NCBI GenBank assembly: GCA_040414495.1
Contig: JBEDUI010000219.1
Location: 1 to 26,009, forward strand
Source: DATAVB01 sp040414495
GTDB lineage: Bacteria > Actinomycetota > Actinomycetes > Mycobacteriales > QHCD01
DNA: 26,009 nucleotides
Direction: 5' to 3'
The notes under the pieces were generated by a model that did no database searches, was not told where the DNA came from, and saw only the letters and a program-made list of their open reading frames with translations. Positions 7,867 to 14,651 of this stretch are shown one piece after another. Positions within the stretch are counted from its first letter, which is position 1. Each line of letters opens with the position of its first letter. The translations under genes were made by a program, and so were the position numbers.

Positions 7867-8000
7867 TTGTCCACAGGCCCTTCGCGCGGTTTCGTGGAAT
7901 CACGTAGTTTGGGTATGAGTTGCCGGCTGGCCGAGGTCTCAAGTGGACTGTTGTTGATTTCAGGAATACCAGCGCCGGTGTTATCCACAGGCCGTTTGCG
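7867..8000 (+). repeat. pair of DnaA-box-like direct repeats upstream of the HNH gene
   Basis: Two 20-bp sequences match at 17 positions: 7867-7886 begins TTGTCCACAGGCC and 7981-8000 begins TTATCCACAGGCC. The first nine bases of each match DnaA-box consensus forms (TTGTCCACA as in actinobacteria, TTATCCACA as in E. coli). A third, inverted partial match TGTGGATGT occurs at 8019-8027. The 7771-8068 spacer holds these plus the SOS-like box and no credible gene. Confidence 0.55.
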
Positions 8001-8032
8001 TTCCCGATGAGCGGGATTGTGGATGTGGTAGC

Positions 8033-8052
8033 TTTCGAACGTACGTTTGAAA
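8033..8052 (+). promoter_or_regulatory. LexA (SOS) box-like palindrome
   Basis: The core TCGAACGTACGTTTGA (8035-8050) matches the actinobacterial SOS box TCGAAC-N4-GTTCGA at 11 of 12 defined positions, and three flanking bases on each side extend the symmetry. It ends 16 bp before the ATG of the 13E12-type HNH gene. SOS boxes ahead of REP13E12 genes are established in M. tuberculosis, which supports the reading. Confidence 0.65.
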
Positions 8053-8068
8053 TCGGGGGTGTCCGGTC

Positions 8069-9463
8069 ATGCAATCTGTTGCGGTACGTGGCGGTGCTAA
8101 CGCCTGCCCGGACAACGATATCGGGCCGTTTATCGGGCACGGGTACGCGATTGACGGCGGGCTCGAGGCGCGATTGACGATGCTGGCCGAGCCGGCGGAC
8201 GGGGTGAAGGATTTCACGGCTGTGCCGCCGGGTGGCTGGCTCGCCGACGTAATCGCGGCGCAGCCATTTGAGCAGCTCAACGACGACAGCGTGCTCTCTG
8301 CCGCGGTAGCGCTGGAGAAAGTCGCGTCGTGGGTAACCGCCTTGCAGGCTCAGGCAATCAGCACATTCGCCGACCGCCGCCGCAACTCCGACGCCGACCC
8401 CGAATTGACGGACGAATTCGCGGCCGACGAATTGGCCACCGCGTTGACGTTGTCGCCGCGTACGGCGGCAAAGCGGCTGGAATGGGCCACCGAATTGACC
8501 GACCGCCTGGCCAAGACCCACGCCGCTTTGACTACGGGGCAGGTCACGTACGCCAAGGCCCGGGTCATTGCTGAGGAAACCGCGCACGTCTCCGAGGCGG
8601 TTACGACGCAGGTCGAGGAGCGAGTGCTGCCCGACGCTCCAGACAAGACACCGGGCGAGCTACGTCGCGCGGTCAGACGCGCCGTGCACGCTATCGATAC
8701 CGCGACGGCCGAGGAACGTGCCGCGATCGCACGGGCGGACCGCCGGGTCAGCGTCACTCCGTTGCCCGACGATATGGCGGAATTCCGCGCAATCCTGCCG
8801 GCACCGGACGCGATCGGTCTCCATACCCGACTCACCGACCTGGCCCGAACCGCCCGCACCACAGGCGATGACCGCACGATGGATCAGATCCGCGCCGACG
8901 TATTGGCCGATCTGGTTCGTGGCGCTGCCGGTCCGACTGCCCGTCCGCTGGTGCGGATCGTGCTTACCGACACGACGCTGATTGGCGGCGACGATGGTCC
9001 GGCGGAGCTGTCCGGCTATGGCCCGATATCGGCATCCGCTGCCCGCATTATCGCGGCCGACGGCATCTGGCAGGCGCTGCGGACCGATAACGCCGGCGCG
9101 CTTACCGCGGTCGGCCGGCACCGGTATCACCCCAGCGCCGCGCTGGCCGAGTTTATCCGCGGTCGCGACCACACCTGCCGGTTCCCCGGTTGTGCGCAAC
9201 CCGCCTATCGCTGCGACATCGACCATACGACGCGGTTTCCGGTCGGCGAGACGGAGGCAAACAACCTCGCCTGCTTGTGTCGCCACCACCATCGGCTCAA
9301 AACTCGCGACGAACACCAGGACGGCGGTTGGTCCGTCCATCAAACGGAACGCGGTGCTTTGGTCTGGACCTCGCCGACGAACGGCATCCACGTGACGGAG
9401 CCGCACGAATATCCATCGTCCGGCCCCCCGGATCCGACGAATTCAGATCCGCCGCCGTTCTGA
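8069..9463 (+). CDS. DUF222 / 13E12-repeat family protein with C-terminal HNH endonuclease domain
   Basis: A 464-residue member of the family typified by the M. tuberculosis REP13E12 proteins. The N-terminal two thirds are DUF222-like helical sequence (around 75-330, with DELATALTLSPRTAAKRLEWATELTDRL and the LTTGQVTYAKARVIAEET stretch). The C-terminal HNH domain is complete: CRFPGC (370-375), DIDH with His386, ANNL near 397 and CLCRHHH (402-408), giving the Cys zinc ligands and HNH residues. The family is abundant in actinobacteria; its function is unsettled, and mobility or phage-related roles have been proposed. Start ATG at 8069 follows GGGGGTG. The upstream SOS-like box suggests induction by DNA damage. 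Confidence 0.9.
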   Translation: MQSVAVRGGANACPDNDIGPFIGHGYAIDGGLEARLTMLAEPADGVKDFTAVPPGGWLADVIAAQPFEQLNDDSVLSAAVALEKVASWVTALQAQAISTFADRRRNSDADPELTDEFAADELATALTLSPRTAAKRLEWATELTDRLAKTHAALTTGQVTYAKARVIAEETAHVSEAVTTQVEERVLPDAPDKTPGELRRAVRRAVHAIDTATAEERAAIARADRRVSVTPLPDDMAEFRAILPAPDAIGLHTRLTDLARTARTTGDDRTMDQIRADVLADLVRGAAGPTARPLVRIVLTDTTLIGGDDGPAELSGYGPISASAARIIAADGIWQALRTDNAGALTAVGRHRYHPSAALAEFIRGRDHTCRFPGCAQPAYRCDIDHTTRFPVGETEANNLACLCRHHHRLKTRDEHQDGGWSVHQTERGALVWTSPTNGIHVTEPHEYPSSGPPDPTNSDPPPF

Positions 9464-9466
9464 CGA

Positions 9467-9508
9467 CGCGCGCGGCCAATCCCCGCTGCATGCGGAATTC
9501 CGCGCGCG
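9467..9508 (+). terminator. possible hairpin after the HNH gene
   Basis: CGCGCGCGG (9467-9475) pairs perfectly with CCGCGCGCG (9500-9508), but the loop is 24 nt and no T run follows. It begins 3 nt beyond the HNH gene stop; terminator function is uncertain. Confidence 0.3.
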
Positions 9509-9537
9509 GACAGCGATCCCGTGATCAGATACGGGCT

Positions 9538-10458
9538 ATGAACGACACTCAATATCGCGCGCAATTCGACGCGACCGTCACGTTCGCCAACGGCGGTGGC
9601 TTGCAGGCCGAAGGTTTCCGGGTGGACGTCCCGCACGCGGACGTGCGCGAGCAGGACGTGGCAGCCCTGTTCGTCGCCTCACTGAACCTGTTGATGGTCG
9701 AGCGGGTCGAGCTTCGCTCGCTGCGGGTCTTCGCCGAACCGCACAAGGGTACGCACGCCGGACCGAGCGATCACCCTGTCACGACCAGTCAACCAGCCGC
9801 CCGTCTGGTCGAGCTCAGCCACGTCGTCGCCGACGGCACGATTACGTATCCCGGCCTGCCTGCGCCGACGATCCGTCCACATGTGACTCGCGCTGCGTCC
9901 CGGGAGAGTTACGCACCGGGTACGGAATTTGCAATCGACGAGATCACGATGGTCGGGAATACCGGCACGTACCTCGACAGCCCGTTTCATCGGTACGCCG
10001 ACGGCGTCGACCTGGCGCAATTGCCGCTCGGATCGTTCGTCGAGTTGCCCGGAGTCGTCGTCAGGACAGTTGGATCCGACAACCGGGCCGTCGATGAAAA
10101 TGTGCTGGCCGCGATTGATGTCGCTGGCCGCGCGGTCCTGCTGCACACGGGTGGCGACGCGACCTGGGGCACACCGGAATACGCGGTCGACGCGCCATTT
10201 CTCACCCGCGGAGGTGCCGGCTGGCTGGTCGATCACGGCGCGCGGTTGGTCGGTGTCGACTCGGTCAACATTGACGATGTTGCGGACCTGCACCGCCCGG
10301 CGCATTCGATTCTGCTCGAGGCCAATATTCCGGTCGTCGAACATCTCACGGGCCTCGAGCAGGTGCCGCCCACCGGATTCCGATTCACCGCAGCACCGGC
10401 TCGCATTTCAGGGTTCGGCACATTCCCGGTCCGCGCGTACGCCGCCATATTCGACTGA
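9538..10458 (+). CDS. cyclase / kynurenine formamidase-like protein with extra N-terminal domain
   Basis: A 306-residue protein of two parts. Residues 1-75 (FDATVTFANGGGLQAEGFRVDVP and VERVELRSLRVFAEPHKG) form a small domain I do not recognise. From about residue 90 (RLVELSHVVADGTITYPGLPAP) it follows the cyclase family (PF04199-type), related to bacterial arylformamidases: GNTGTYLDSPFHRYADG, LLHTGGD, the VGVDSVNIDD segment and FTAAPARISGFGTFPVRAYA at the end. The family's metal motif HxGTHxDxPxH appears here as NTGTYLDSPFH, so two of the usual His ligands are Asn and Tyr. The Asp and last His remain. Start ATG at 9538 is the first methionine after a frame that overlaps the HNH gene end; its ribosome binding site is weak. 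Confidence 0.82.
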   Translation: MNDTQYRAQFDATVTFANGGGLQAEGFRVDVPHADVREQDVAALFVASLNLLMVERVELRSLRVFAEPHKGTHAGPSDHPVTTSQPAARLVELSHVVADGTITYPGLPAPTIRPHVTRAASRESYAPGTEFAIDEITMVGNTGTYLDSPFHRYADGVDLAQLPLGSFVELPGVVVRTVGSDNRAVDENVLAAIDVAGRAVLLHTGGDATWGTPEYAVDAPFLTRGGAGWLVDHGARLVGVDSVNIDDVADLHRPAHSILLEANIPVVEHLTGLEQVPPTGFRFTAAPARISGFGTFPVRAYAAIFD

Positions 10459-10465
10459 CGCGTCG

Positions 10466-10756
10466 CTACCGACGCCGCCGGCGACGGTGCCACGTGCGGT
10501 CCTGCCGGTATTTGGCCGGCAATTCCGCGATCGTGAACCGCTGTCCCGGCGGCATTTCGGCTAACAACTCCAAACCAAGCGGCTCAATTTGTGGCGGACC
10601 GGACATGCGGTGCCGGATCAGCTCGTAGCGGCTCAACTGACGCACATCGAGGCTGACGTCCTGACCATCCAGCAGATGCGGTGCGTTGTAGCCACTGTGC
10701 GGTCGCACCACCCGACCCGCGGCGACAGCTCGTAGCACCAGATCCAGGTCGACCAT
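10466..10756 (-). CDS. small protein of unknown function with arginine-rich tail
   Basis: A 96-residue protein starting MVDLDLVLRAVAAGRVV and ending in a basic tail with six arginines in succession. The middle (QLSRYELIRHRMSGPPQIEPLGLELLAEMPPGQRFTIAELPAKYR, described in pieces here as helix-rich) shows no motif I recognise. The ATG at 10756 is supported by GAGGAG 6 nt upstream; a GTG directly before it is too close. It converges on the cyclase gene with only 7 nt between stops. An SOS-like box lies at 10771-10786, just upstream of the ribosome binding site, so expression may respond to DNA damage. The basic tail would suit nucleic acid binding, but that is only a guess. Confidence 0.65.
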   Translation of the reverse strand: MVDLDLVLRAVAAGRVVRPHSGYNAPHLLDGQDVSLDVRQLSRYELIRHRMSGPPQIEPLGLELLAEMPPGQRFTIAELPAKYRQDRTWHRRRRRR

Positions 10757-10770
10757 CACGCACTCCTCAT

Positions 10771-10786
10771 TCGTACATATGTTCGA
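10771..10786 (-). promoter_or_regulatory. second LexA (SOS) box-like site
   Basis: On the minus strand this reads TCGAACATATGTACGA, matching TCGAAC-N4-GTTCGA at 11 of 12 defined positions. It is 14 nt upstream of the ATG of the small arginine-tailed protein, overlapping where its promoter should be. Confidence 0.55.
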
Positions 10787-10939
10787 CCCCGGTATTGACT
10801 CTACCTCGCCGCGCGTACACCCCGATGATGATTAGCGTCACGAACGTGCACCGCATAGGGCGCGGCGCCTGACGGGACAACCAGCCACCAGGCACCACTC
10901 ATCCCCGCAATAAGTTCGGAAGAGGGCCAGGCACGTACA
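10787..10939. other. intergenic sequence with no supported gene
   Basis: Part of the long 10757-11203 gap between two minus-strand genes. Apart from the SOS-like box, the 13-bp inverted repeat and the gene remnant noted separately, I see only a short minus-strand frame without a convincing start, and no RNA-like structure. Confidence 0.5.
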
Positions 10940-10973
10940 ATGTTGACAGTGCTGTCTCCCGCACTGTCAACAT
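10940..10973. promoter_or_regulatory. perfect 13-bp inverted repeat of unknown function
   Basis: ATGTTGACAGTGC (10940-10952) and GCACTGTCAACAT (10961-10973) pair perfectly around an 8-nt loop. The left arm plus loop also contains a smaller GACAG/CTGTC palindrome. No T run follows either way, so an operator is at least as likely as a terminator. It sits just beyond the end of the decayed gene remnant at 10980. Confidence 0.5.
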
Positions 10974-10979
10974 AGGAAC

Positions 10980-11160
10980 TCAAACGTGAATTTCCTCGGT
11001 TCGCGGCCCGCCGAGTAGGTCGTGCAGCCGGTCCACGACGGTCGGCCCGATCGCGGAGTAGTGGCGTTTTACCTCGTAGATCTCCCCCGGGTCTGCCGCC
11101 CAGGTCCGGCACGATCCTGCCGGTCGGGTAAATCCGTTTGCCGGCCAGGACTACATGCCT
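10980..11160 (-). pseudogene. remnant of a small gene with frameshifts
   Basis: No intact gene fits this stretch, but two minus-strand frames together read like protein: one gives VLAGKRIYPTGRIVPDLGG, and after a run of five C (plus strand, 11084-11088) another frame gives PGEIYEVKRHYSAIGP then TVVDRLHDLLGGPRTEEIHV and a TGA at 10980. Removing one G of the run would join them. At the 5' side an ATG near 11154 with AAGGAG upstream is followed at once by TAG. This looks like a roughly 60-residue gene broken by two small indels. I do not recognise the family. Chance open reading in GC-rich DNA is the alternative. Confidence 0.35.
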
Positions 11161-11203
11161 GCCGGAGCTCCTTTTGGGTTGTCCAAAAAGAAGTACTCTG
11201 CGG

Positions 11204-11482
11204 TTAGAGCCGCTCGTCGTATTCCCGCGGCTCGACGTAGGTGGTCCGCGACGACCCTGCAACCGGGCCGCGATCGTCGATATAACGCGGATCGCGCTCG
11301 CGAATTACGTCCGTACGGCGCCGCGTCGACGCCAGAATCAACGACAGCACGAGACCAATGATGCCCACGACCATCAGAATGAGGCCGATCATGGGCAGGT
11401 TGACGCCGTTCACGTGGTCGGTAATGGCCCATTTCAGAATGGCGCCTACGGCAATGAGAAATAAACTGCCACCGATACGCAC
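11204..11482 (-). CDS. DUF6458 family small membrane protein
   Basis: A 92-residue protein with two hydrophobic helices (about 4-21 and 30-50, MRIGGSLFLIAVGAILKWAI and LPMIGLILMVVGIIGLVLSL) followed by a charged, Arg- and Asp-rich cytoplasmic tail. The start MRIGGSLFLIAVGAILK and the second helix match the DUF6458 family of actinobacteria, whose function is unknown. The GTG at 11482 is used: GGAGAG lies about 8 nt ahead, and the in-between ATG is directly followed by TAG. It stands alone between two divergent or unrelated units. Confidence 0.85.
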   Translation of the reverse strand: MRIGGSLFLIAVGAILKWAITDHVNGVNLPMIGLILMVVGIIGLVLSLILASTRRRTDVIRERDPRYIDDRGPVAGSSRTTYVEPREYDERL

Positions 11483-11638
11483 GACTACATCTCTCCTCGG
11501 TCGGATTGATTAGTTCGGTGTACGTATACCCGGGCCCGGTGCACGGATAACAACATTTCGTCGAGTCGAACCGGGCAAACCTCACTGGCAGGTACTATCG
11601 ACGCAATCATGCCCGGCGTAGGCCGCCGAATGCTCTGC

Positions 11639-11650
11639 ACGACATGTCGT
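11639..11650. promoter_or_regulatory. perfect 12-bp palindrome
   Basis: ACGACATGTCGT is fully self-complementary and lies 13 bp upstream of the DosR-like box, in the 232-bp spacer between the DUF6458 gene and the PNPOx gene. Apart from these two sites I see nothing else in that spacer. Regulator unknown. Confidence 0.35.
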
Positions 11651-11662
11651 CTGTCGCGCGAA

Positions 11663-11682
11663 CTGGGGACTTTAGGCCCTGA
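11663..11682 (+). promoter_or_regulatory. DosR/DevR-like box
   Basis: The half-sites GGGACT (11666-11671) and AGGCCC (11674-11679) flank TT, resembling the DosR consensus TTSGGGACTWWAGTCCCSAA at about 16 of 20 positions. It ends 32 nt before the ATG of a PNPOx-like gene; PNPOx-like genes such as Rv3129 belong to the DosR hypoxia regulon in M. tuberculosis. Confidence 0.55.
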
Positions 11683-11714
11683 ACCTGACCCCGCGCACCA
11701 ACGATGCTTGAAGG

Positions 11715-12134
11715 ATGCTCATAGATCCGTCGCAGCTGCGCAGCCTTGATGAGGACGAGTGCCTTCGTCTGCTCGGCAGCGCGACGGTCGGGCGCATCGT
11801 CTACACGGCAAACGCATTGCCCGCGATCCAACCGGTGCACTACGTCCTGGACCGTGGCCGCATCGTGATCCGCAGCGACGGCACGCCCAAGCTCGCGGCG
11901 CCCGGACGGCACGACGTGGTGGCGTTCGAGGTCGACGACCTCACCGCCGGGCCCCGCGCCTGGAGCGTCACCGTGCTCGGTTGGGCCAATGTCGTCAACG
12001 ATCCAGCGGAGATCACCCGGCTCGACGGGCTGTCGCTGCGACCGTGGGTGCCCGACCGTCCGCACGCCACGTATATCACTATCGATAGCGCGCTCATCAC
12101 TGGTCACCAACTCGACCACATCGTTGCCCCGTAA
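11715..12134 (+). CDS. pyridoxamine 5'-phosphate oxidase-like flavin-binding protein
   Basis: A 139-residue single-domain split-barrel protein of the PNPOx-like superfamily. Typical are the N-terminal LDEDECLRLLGSATVGRIVYTANALPAIQPV, described here as the helix and first strands, then VLDRGRIVIRSDGTPKL, the VAFEVDDL strand and WSVTVLGWANVV. Such proteins bind FMN, F420 or heme; which one cannot be told from sequence. The ATG at 11715 has no well-placed ribosome binding site and an in-frame stop lies just upstream, so the mRNA may be leaderless or nearly so. The DosR-like box suggests induction by hypoxia or redox stress. It converges on the methyltransferase gene, leaving one base between stops. 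Confidence 0.87.
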   Translation: MLIDPSQLRSLDEDECLRLLGSATVGRIVYTANALPAIQPVHYVLDRGRIVIRSDGTPKLAAPGRHDVVAFEVDDLTAGPRAWSVTVLGWANVVNDPAEITRLDGLSLRPWVPDRPHATYITIDSALITGHQLDHIVAP

Positions 12135-12135
12135 A

Positions 12136-12780
12136 TCACCCAGCTTTTCTCGCCCGTACGAGCACACCACGCTTTGTCAGCCACAGCGGCAATTCGACCG
12201 ACTCCGCCCGCTCGGCCGGAACGAAATTGTGCCGGCAATACGCGCGCACCTCATCCCGGGTACGCAACGGAAAGAATTTGCCATCCCAGCGTTCCGCCTC
12301 GACCTCGTCAAATACCGACGCCATCAGCGAAAGCGCATCTTCGGCATCGAATGTCGAAGGCGGCCAACCCTCGGGCATGATTTCCGGATCGTTATTCCGA
12401 GCCGACGTGCTGGCGTAATAATGACCGCCGGGCCGTAATACCCGGGCTGCCTCCCGAATCGCGGGAACCGGATCGTTCAGGTGATACAGGCACCACAGGT
12501 GAGCGACCTCAGCGAAGCTCTCGTCGGTAAACGGCAACGCCGTCATGTCACCGCGCACCCGCGATTGGTACGGGTTCGCCGCAAGTTGCGCCGGCGACGA
12601 GTCAAGCCCGACCCAAACCACGCCAGGTCGCAGCAACGAGGCCAACCGGCCCTCGCCACAGCCCACATCCAACACCGGCCCGGACAGTTCCGGCGCCACC
12701 ATTTCGTGTACGTCCTGCGGCGATTCCCACGACTGCCACCGCCCCGGATCGGAGTCGTAGTCGGGAGGCAAAACCGTCAT
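12136..12780 (-). CDS. class I SAM-dependent methyltransferase
   Basis: A 214-residue Rossmann-type methyltransferase. Motif I is VLDVGCGEGRL at 36-46, the acidic end of strand 2 is VGLDSSPAQL, motif II/III is GDMTALPFTDESFAEVAHLW, and LRPGGHYYAS follows. The substrate is not evident. It is the last gene of a minus-strand run after the prolyl iminopeptidase gene (34 nt apart), so it may be read from the same mRNA. The ATG at 12780 has only a weak ribosome binding site. Terminates back to back with the PNPOx gene. Confidence 0.85.
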   Translation of the reverse strand: MTVLPPDYDSDPGRWQSWESPQDVHEMVAPELSGPVLDVGCGEGRLASLLRPGVVWVGLDSSPAQLAANPYQSRVRGDMTALPFTDESFAEVAHLWCLYHLNDPVPAIREAARVLRPGGHYYASTSARNNDPEIMPEGWPPSTFDAEDALSLMASVFDEVEAERWDGKFFPLRTRDEVRAYCRHNFVPAERAESVELPLWLTKRGVLVRARKAG

Positions 12781-12814
12781 GGGCGACGACTATGCCAGCC
12801 GGCCCACCCACTGC

Positions 12815-13759
12815 CTACCGTATTTCCAGCCGGCTCAGCGCGGCGATCACCGTTCTGGGGAACACGTCCGGGTCGGTCGTGCTCCGGCCGTGACCGGCGT
12901 CGATGAGTTCCAGCGTCGCATCGGTCCAGCGGCGGGACAATTCCCACGGAATATCGGGCGGGCAACTCAGATCATGGGCGCCGGCGATGAGCGCACCGGG
13001 AATTCCGTTCAGCCGTACCGCGTCGCGCAGCAATTGTCCGTCCTCGAGGAAGGCTGCGTTCCGCCAGTAATGCGTGACCAGTCGGGCGAATTGCCGTCGT
13101 ACGGCCGGATCGTCATATTTCTTGGCTGGTTTCACGCCGCTCTGGGCGTGATCCCAGGAATTCCATTCATCGGCCGCGCGCTGCTGTTCGTGCGGGTCGG
13201 GATGAGCCAACCAGGTGGCATACGCATCAACGAGCGGCAATTCCGCCAACGACGACGGAGCCGCCGCGGCAAATCGTTCCCATTCTTGGGGATAGAAACG
13301 ACGCATGCCGTATGTCATCCAGTCCACTTCGCGCCGGGTCGCAGTCGTCACGAGTCCCAACACCAGCCCAGCCACGCGGTCCGGAAACGCTTGTGCGTAA
13401 GCGAGTCCGAGAGTCGTACCCCACGACGTGCCCAGCACTGTCCACTGTGTAATGCCCAGGTGCCCCCGCAACGCCTCCATATCCTCGATGAGATGCGCGG
13501 TGGTATTCGTACGCAGGTCGGCATACGGCTCGCTCACCAATGGCCGGCTGCGTCCACATCCGCGCTGATCGAAGAGCACCGCGCGGTAAATGTCCGGGTC
13601 GAAGAACCGCCGGTGGCCAGCGCTGCATCCCCCGCCCGGACCGCCGTGCAGGAAAACAGCGGGACGGCCGGCCGGATTTCCGCAGGTTTCCCAGTAAATC
13701 TGATGCCCGTCCCCGACATCGAGCATTCCGGAAGCGTTCGGTTCTATGGGCGGATACAC
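12815..13759 (-). CDS. pip: prolyl iminopeptidase, alpha/beta hydrolase S33
   Basis: Cytoplasmic aminopeptidase that removes N-terminal proline from peptides. The 314 residues match the usual length. Visible: the oxyanion motif HGGPGGGCSAGHRRFFDP (38-55), DQRGCGRS (64-71), the nucleophile elbow GTSWGTTL with Ser112, DWMTYGMRRFYPQEW in the cap domain, and near the C-terminus AGAHDLSCPP and DAGHGRS with the Asp and His of the triad. Starts with GTG at 13759, 9 nt after the VOC gene stop, so the two are probably co-transcribed. Confidence 0.93.
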   Translation of the reverse strand: MYPPIEPNASGMLDVGDGHQIYWETCGNPAGRPAVFLHGGPGGGCSAGHRRFFDPDIYRAVLFDQRGCGRSRPLVSEPYADLRTNTTAHLIEDMEALRGHLGITQWTVLGTSWGTTLGLAYAQAFPDRVAGLVLGLVTTATRREVDWMTYGMRRFYPQEWERFAAAAPSSLAELPLVDAYATWLAHPDPHEQQRAADEWNSWDHAQSGVKPAKKYDDPAVRRQFARLVTHYWRNAAFLEDGQLLRDAVRLNGIPGALIAGAHDLSCPPDIPWELSRRWTDATLELIDAGHGRSTTDPDVFPRTVIAALSRLEIR

Positions 13760-13768
13760 GACCAGCGT

Positions 13769-14182
13769 TCAGTCGGTCAGCTGCTGGATGCGGATCAGGT
13801 TGCCGGCCGGGTCCCGGAACGCGCAGTCGCGAATTCCGTACGGCTGATCGGTCGGCTCCTGAACGACCTCCGCATCGCCGGCCTGCAGCCGTTCGAACGT
13901 GCCGTCCAGGTCGTCGGTGGCCAGGTTGATGCTGGCAAAGGTGCCCTTGGCCATCATCTCGGTGATCGTGCGGCGTTCGTCGTCGGTGATTCCGGGCGTC
14001 GCCTGCGGCGGGTACAGGACGATGGACGTGCCGGGCTGGCCGACCGGGCCGACCGTAATCCAGTGCATCCCGTTGTAGCCAACGTCGTTACGGACCTCGA
14101 AACCGAGCGCGTCTCGGTAGAAGGCCAGCGTGGCCTCCGGGTCGTTGTGCGGGAGCATGCTCCCGTGAATCGTGATGTCCAT
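13769..14182 (-). CDS. VOC (glyoxalase/bleomycin-resistance) superfamily protein
   Basis: A 137-residue protein made of two beta-alpha-beta-beta-beta units. The first has MLPHNDPEATLAFYRDALGFEV then NGMHWITVGP and SIVLYPP; the second has FASINLATDDLDGTFERLQAGD and ends with AFRDPAGNLIRIQQL. Members bind a metal and act on small molecules or bind drugs; the substrate is unknown. It follows the AraC gene by 10 nt. An AraC regulator next to a VOC gene is a common actinobacterial pair, so the regulator probably controls it. Confidence 0.88.
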   Translation of the reverse strand: MDITIHGSMLPHNDPEATLAFYRDALGFEVRNDVGYNGMHWITVGPVGQPGTSIVLYPPQATPGITDDERRTITEMMAKGTFASINLATDDLDGTFERLQAGDAEVVQEPTDQPYGIRDCAFRDPAGNLIRIQQLTD

Positions 14183-14192
14183 GGCGATCAGG

Positions 14193-14651
14193 CTAGAGGC
14201 GTTCTGGTGATCGTTGCTTCTCGATTCCTGACCGGCTCCTGACCGGCCGGGTCACCTGCTTCGCTACGCATGGCGGCATTCCCGCGGTCGCGCGCGCCGC
14301 CTCGCGCCGGTACGTGCTCGGCGGCACTCCGACCAGTTCGGTGAAGCGGGTGCTGAACGTGCCCAGCGAGGAACAGCCGACCGCGAAGCAGACGTCGGTG
14401 ACGCTCATGTCGCCCTGGCGCAGCAGCGCCATCGCCCGCTCGATCCGCCGGGTCATGAGGTAGCTGTACGGCGACTCGCCGTAGGCGTTCCGGAACTCGC
14501 GGCTCAGGTGGCCGGCTGACATGTGCGCGCCGCGGGCGAGCGCCTCGACGTCCAGCGGCTGCGCGTAGTCCCGGTCGATCCGGTCACGGACGCGACGCAA
14601 CCGTGCGAGGTCATCCAGGCGCTGCGCCCCCGCATCGGGTCTACTGGTCAC
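14193..14651 (-). CDS. AraC-family transcriptional regulator
   Basis: A 152-residue regulator consisting mainly of the AraC DNA-binding domain: first helix-turn-helix LDVEALARGAHMSAGHLSR (33-51), then FRNAYGESPYSYLMTRRIERAMALLRQG, and second helix-turn-helix MSVTDVCFAVGCSSLGTFSTRF (82-103), ending VGVPPSTYR. There is no separate sensor domain. The GTG at 14651 is chosen because the family typically begins just before this point; the frame stays open to an ATG at 14840, which would add 63 residues that resemble no domain I know. Its ribosome binding site is poor, so the start is uncertain. Leads a minus-strand run with VOC, pip and the methyltransferase. Confidence 0.85.
   Translation of the reverse strand: MTSRPDAGAQRLDDLARLRRVRDRIDRDYAQPLDVEALARGAHMSAGHLSREFRNAYGESPYSYLMTRRIERAMALLRQGDMSVTDVCFAVGCSSLGTFSTRFTELVGVPPSTYRREAARATAGMPPCVAKQVTRPVRSRSGIEKQRSPERL

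Noticed and set aside
7867..8000. Replication origin
   Set aside because: Only two good DnaA boxes, no AT-rich unwinding region and no dnaA or dnaN nearby.
6535..8010. Plus-strand open frame of 491 codons opposite GH20
   Set aside because: Mirror frame of a well-supported GH20 gene; its translation has no family motif.
10801..11262. 153-codon minus-strand frame
   Set aside because: It crosses the inverted repeat and overlaps the DUF6458 end; only pieces in two frames look protein-like, so a remnant is a better reading.
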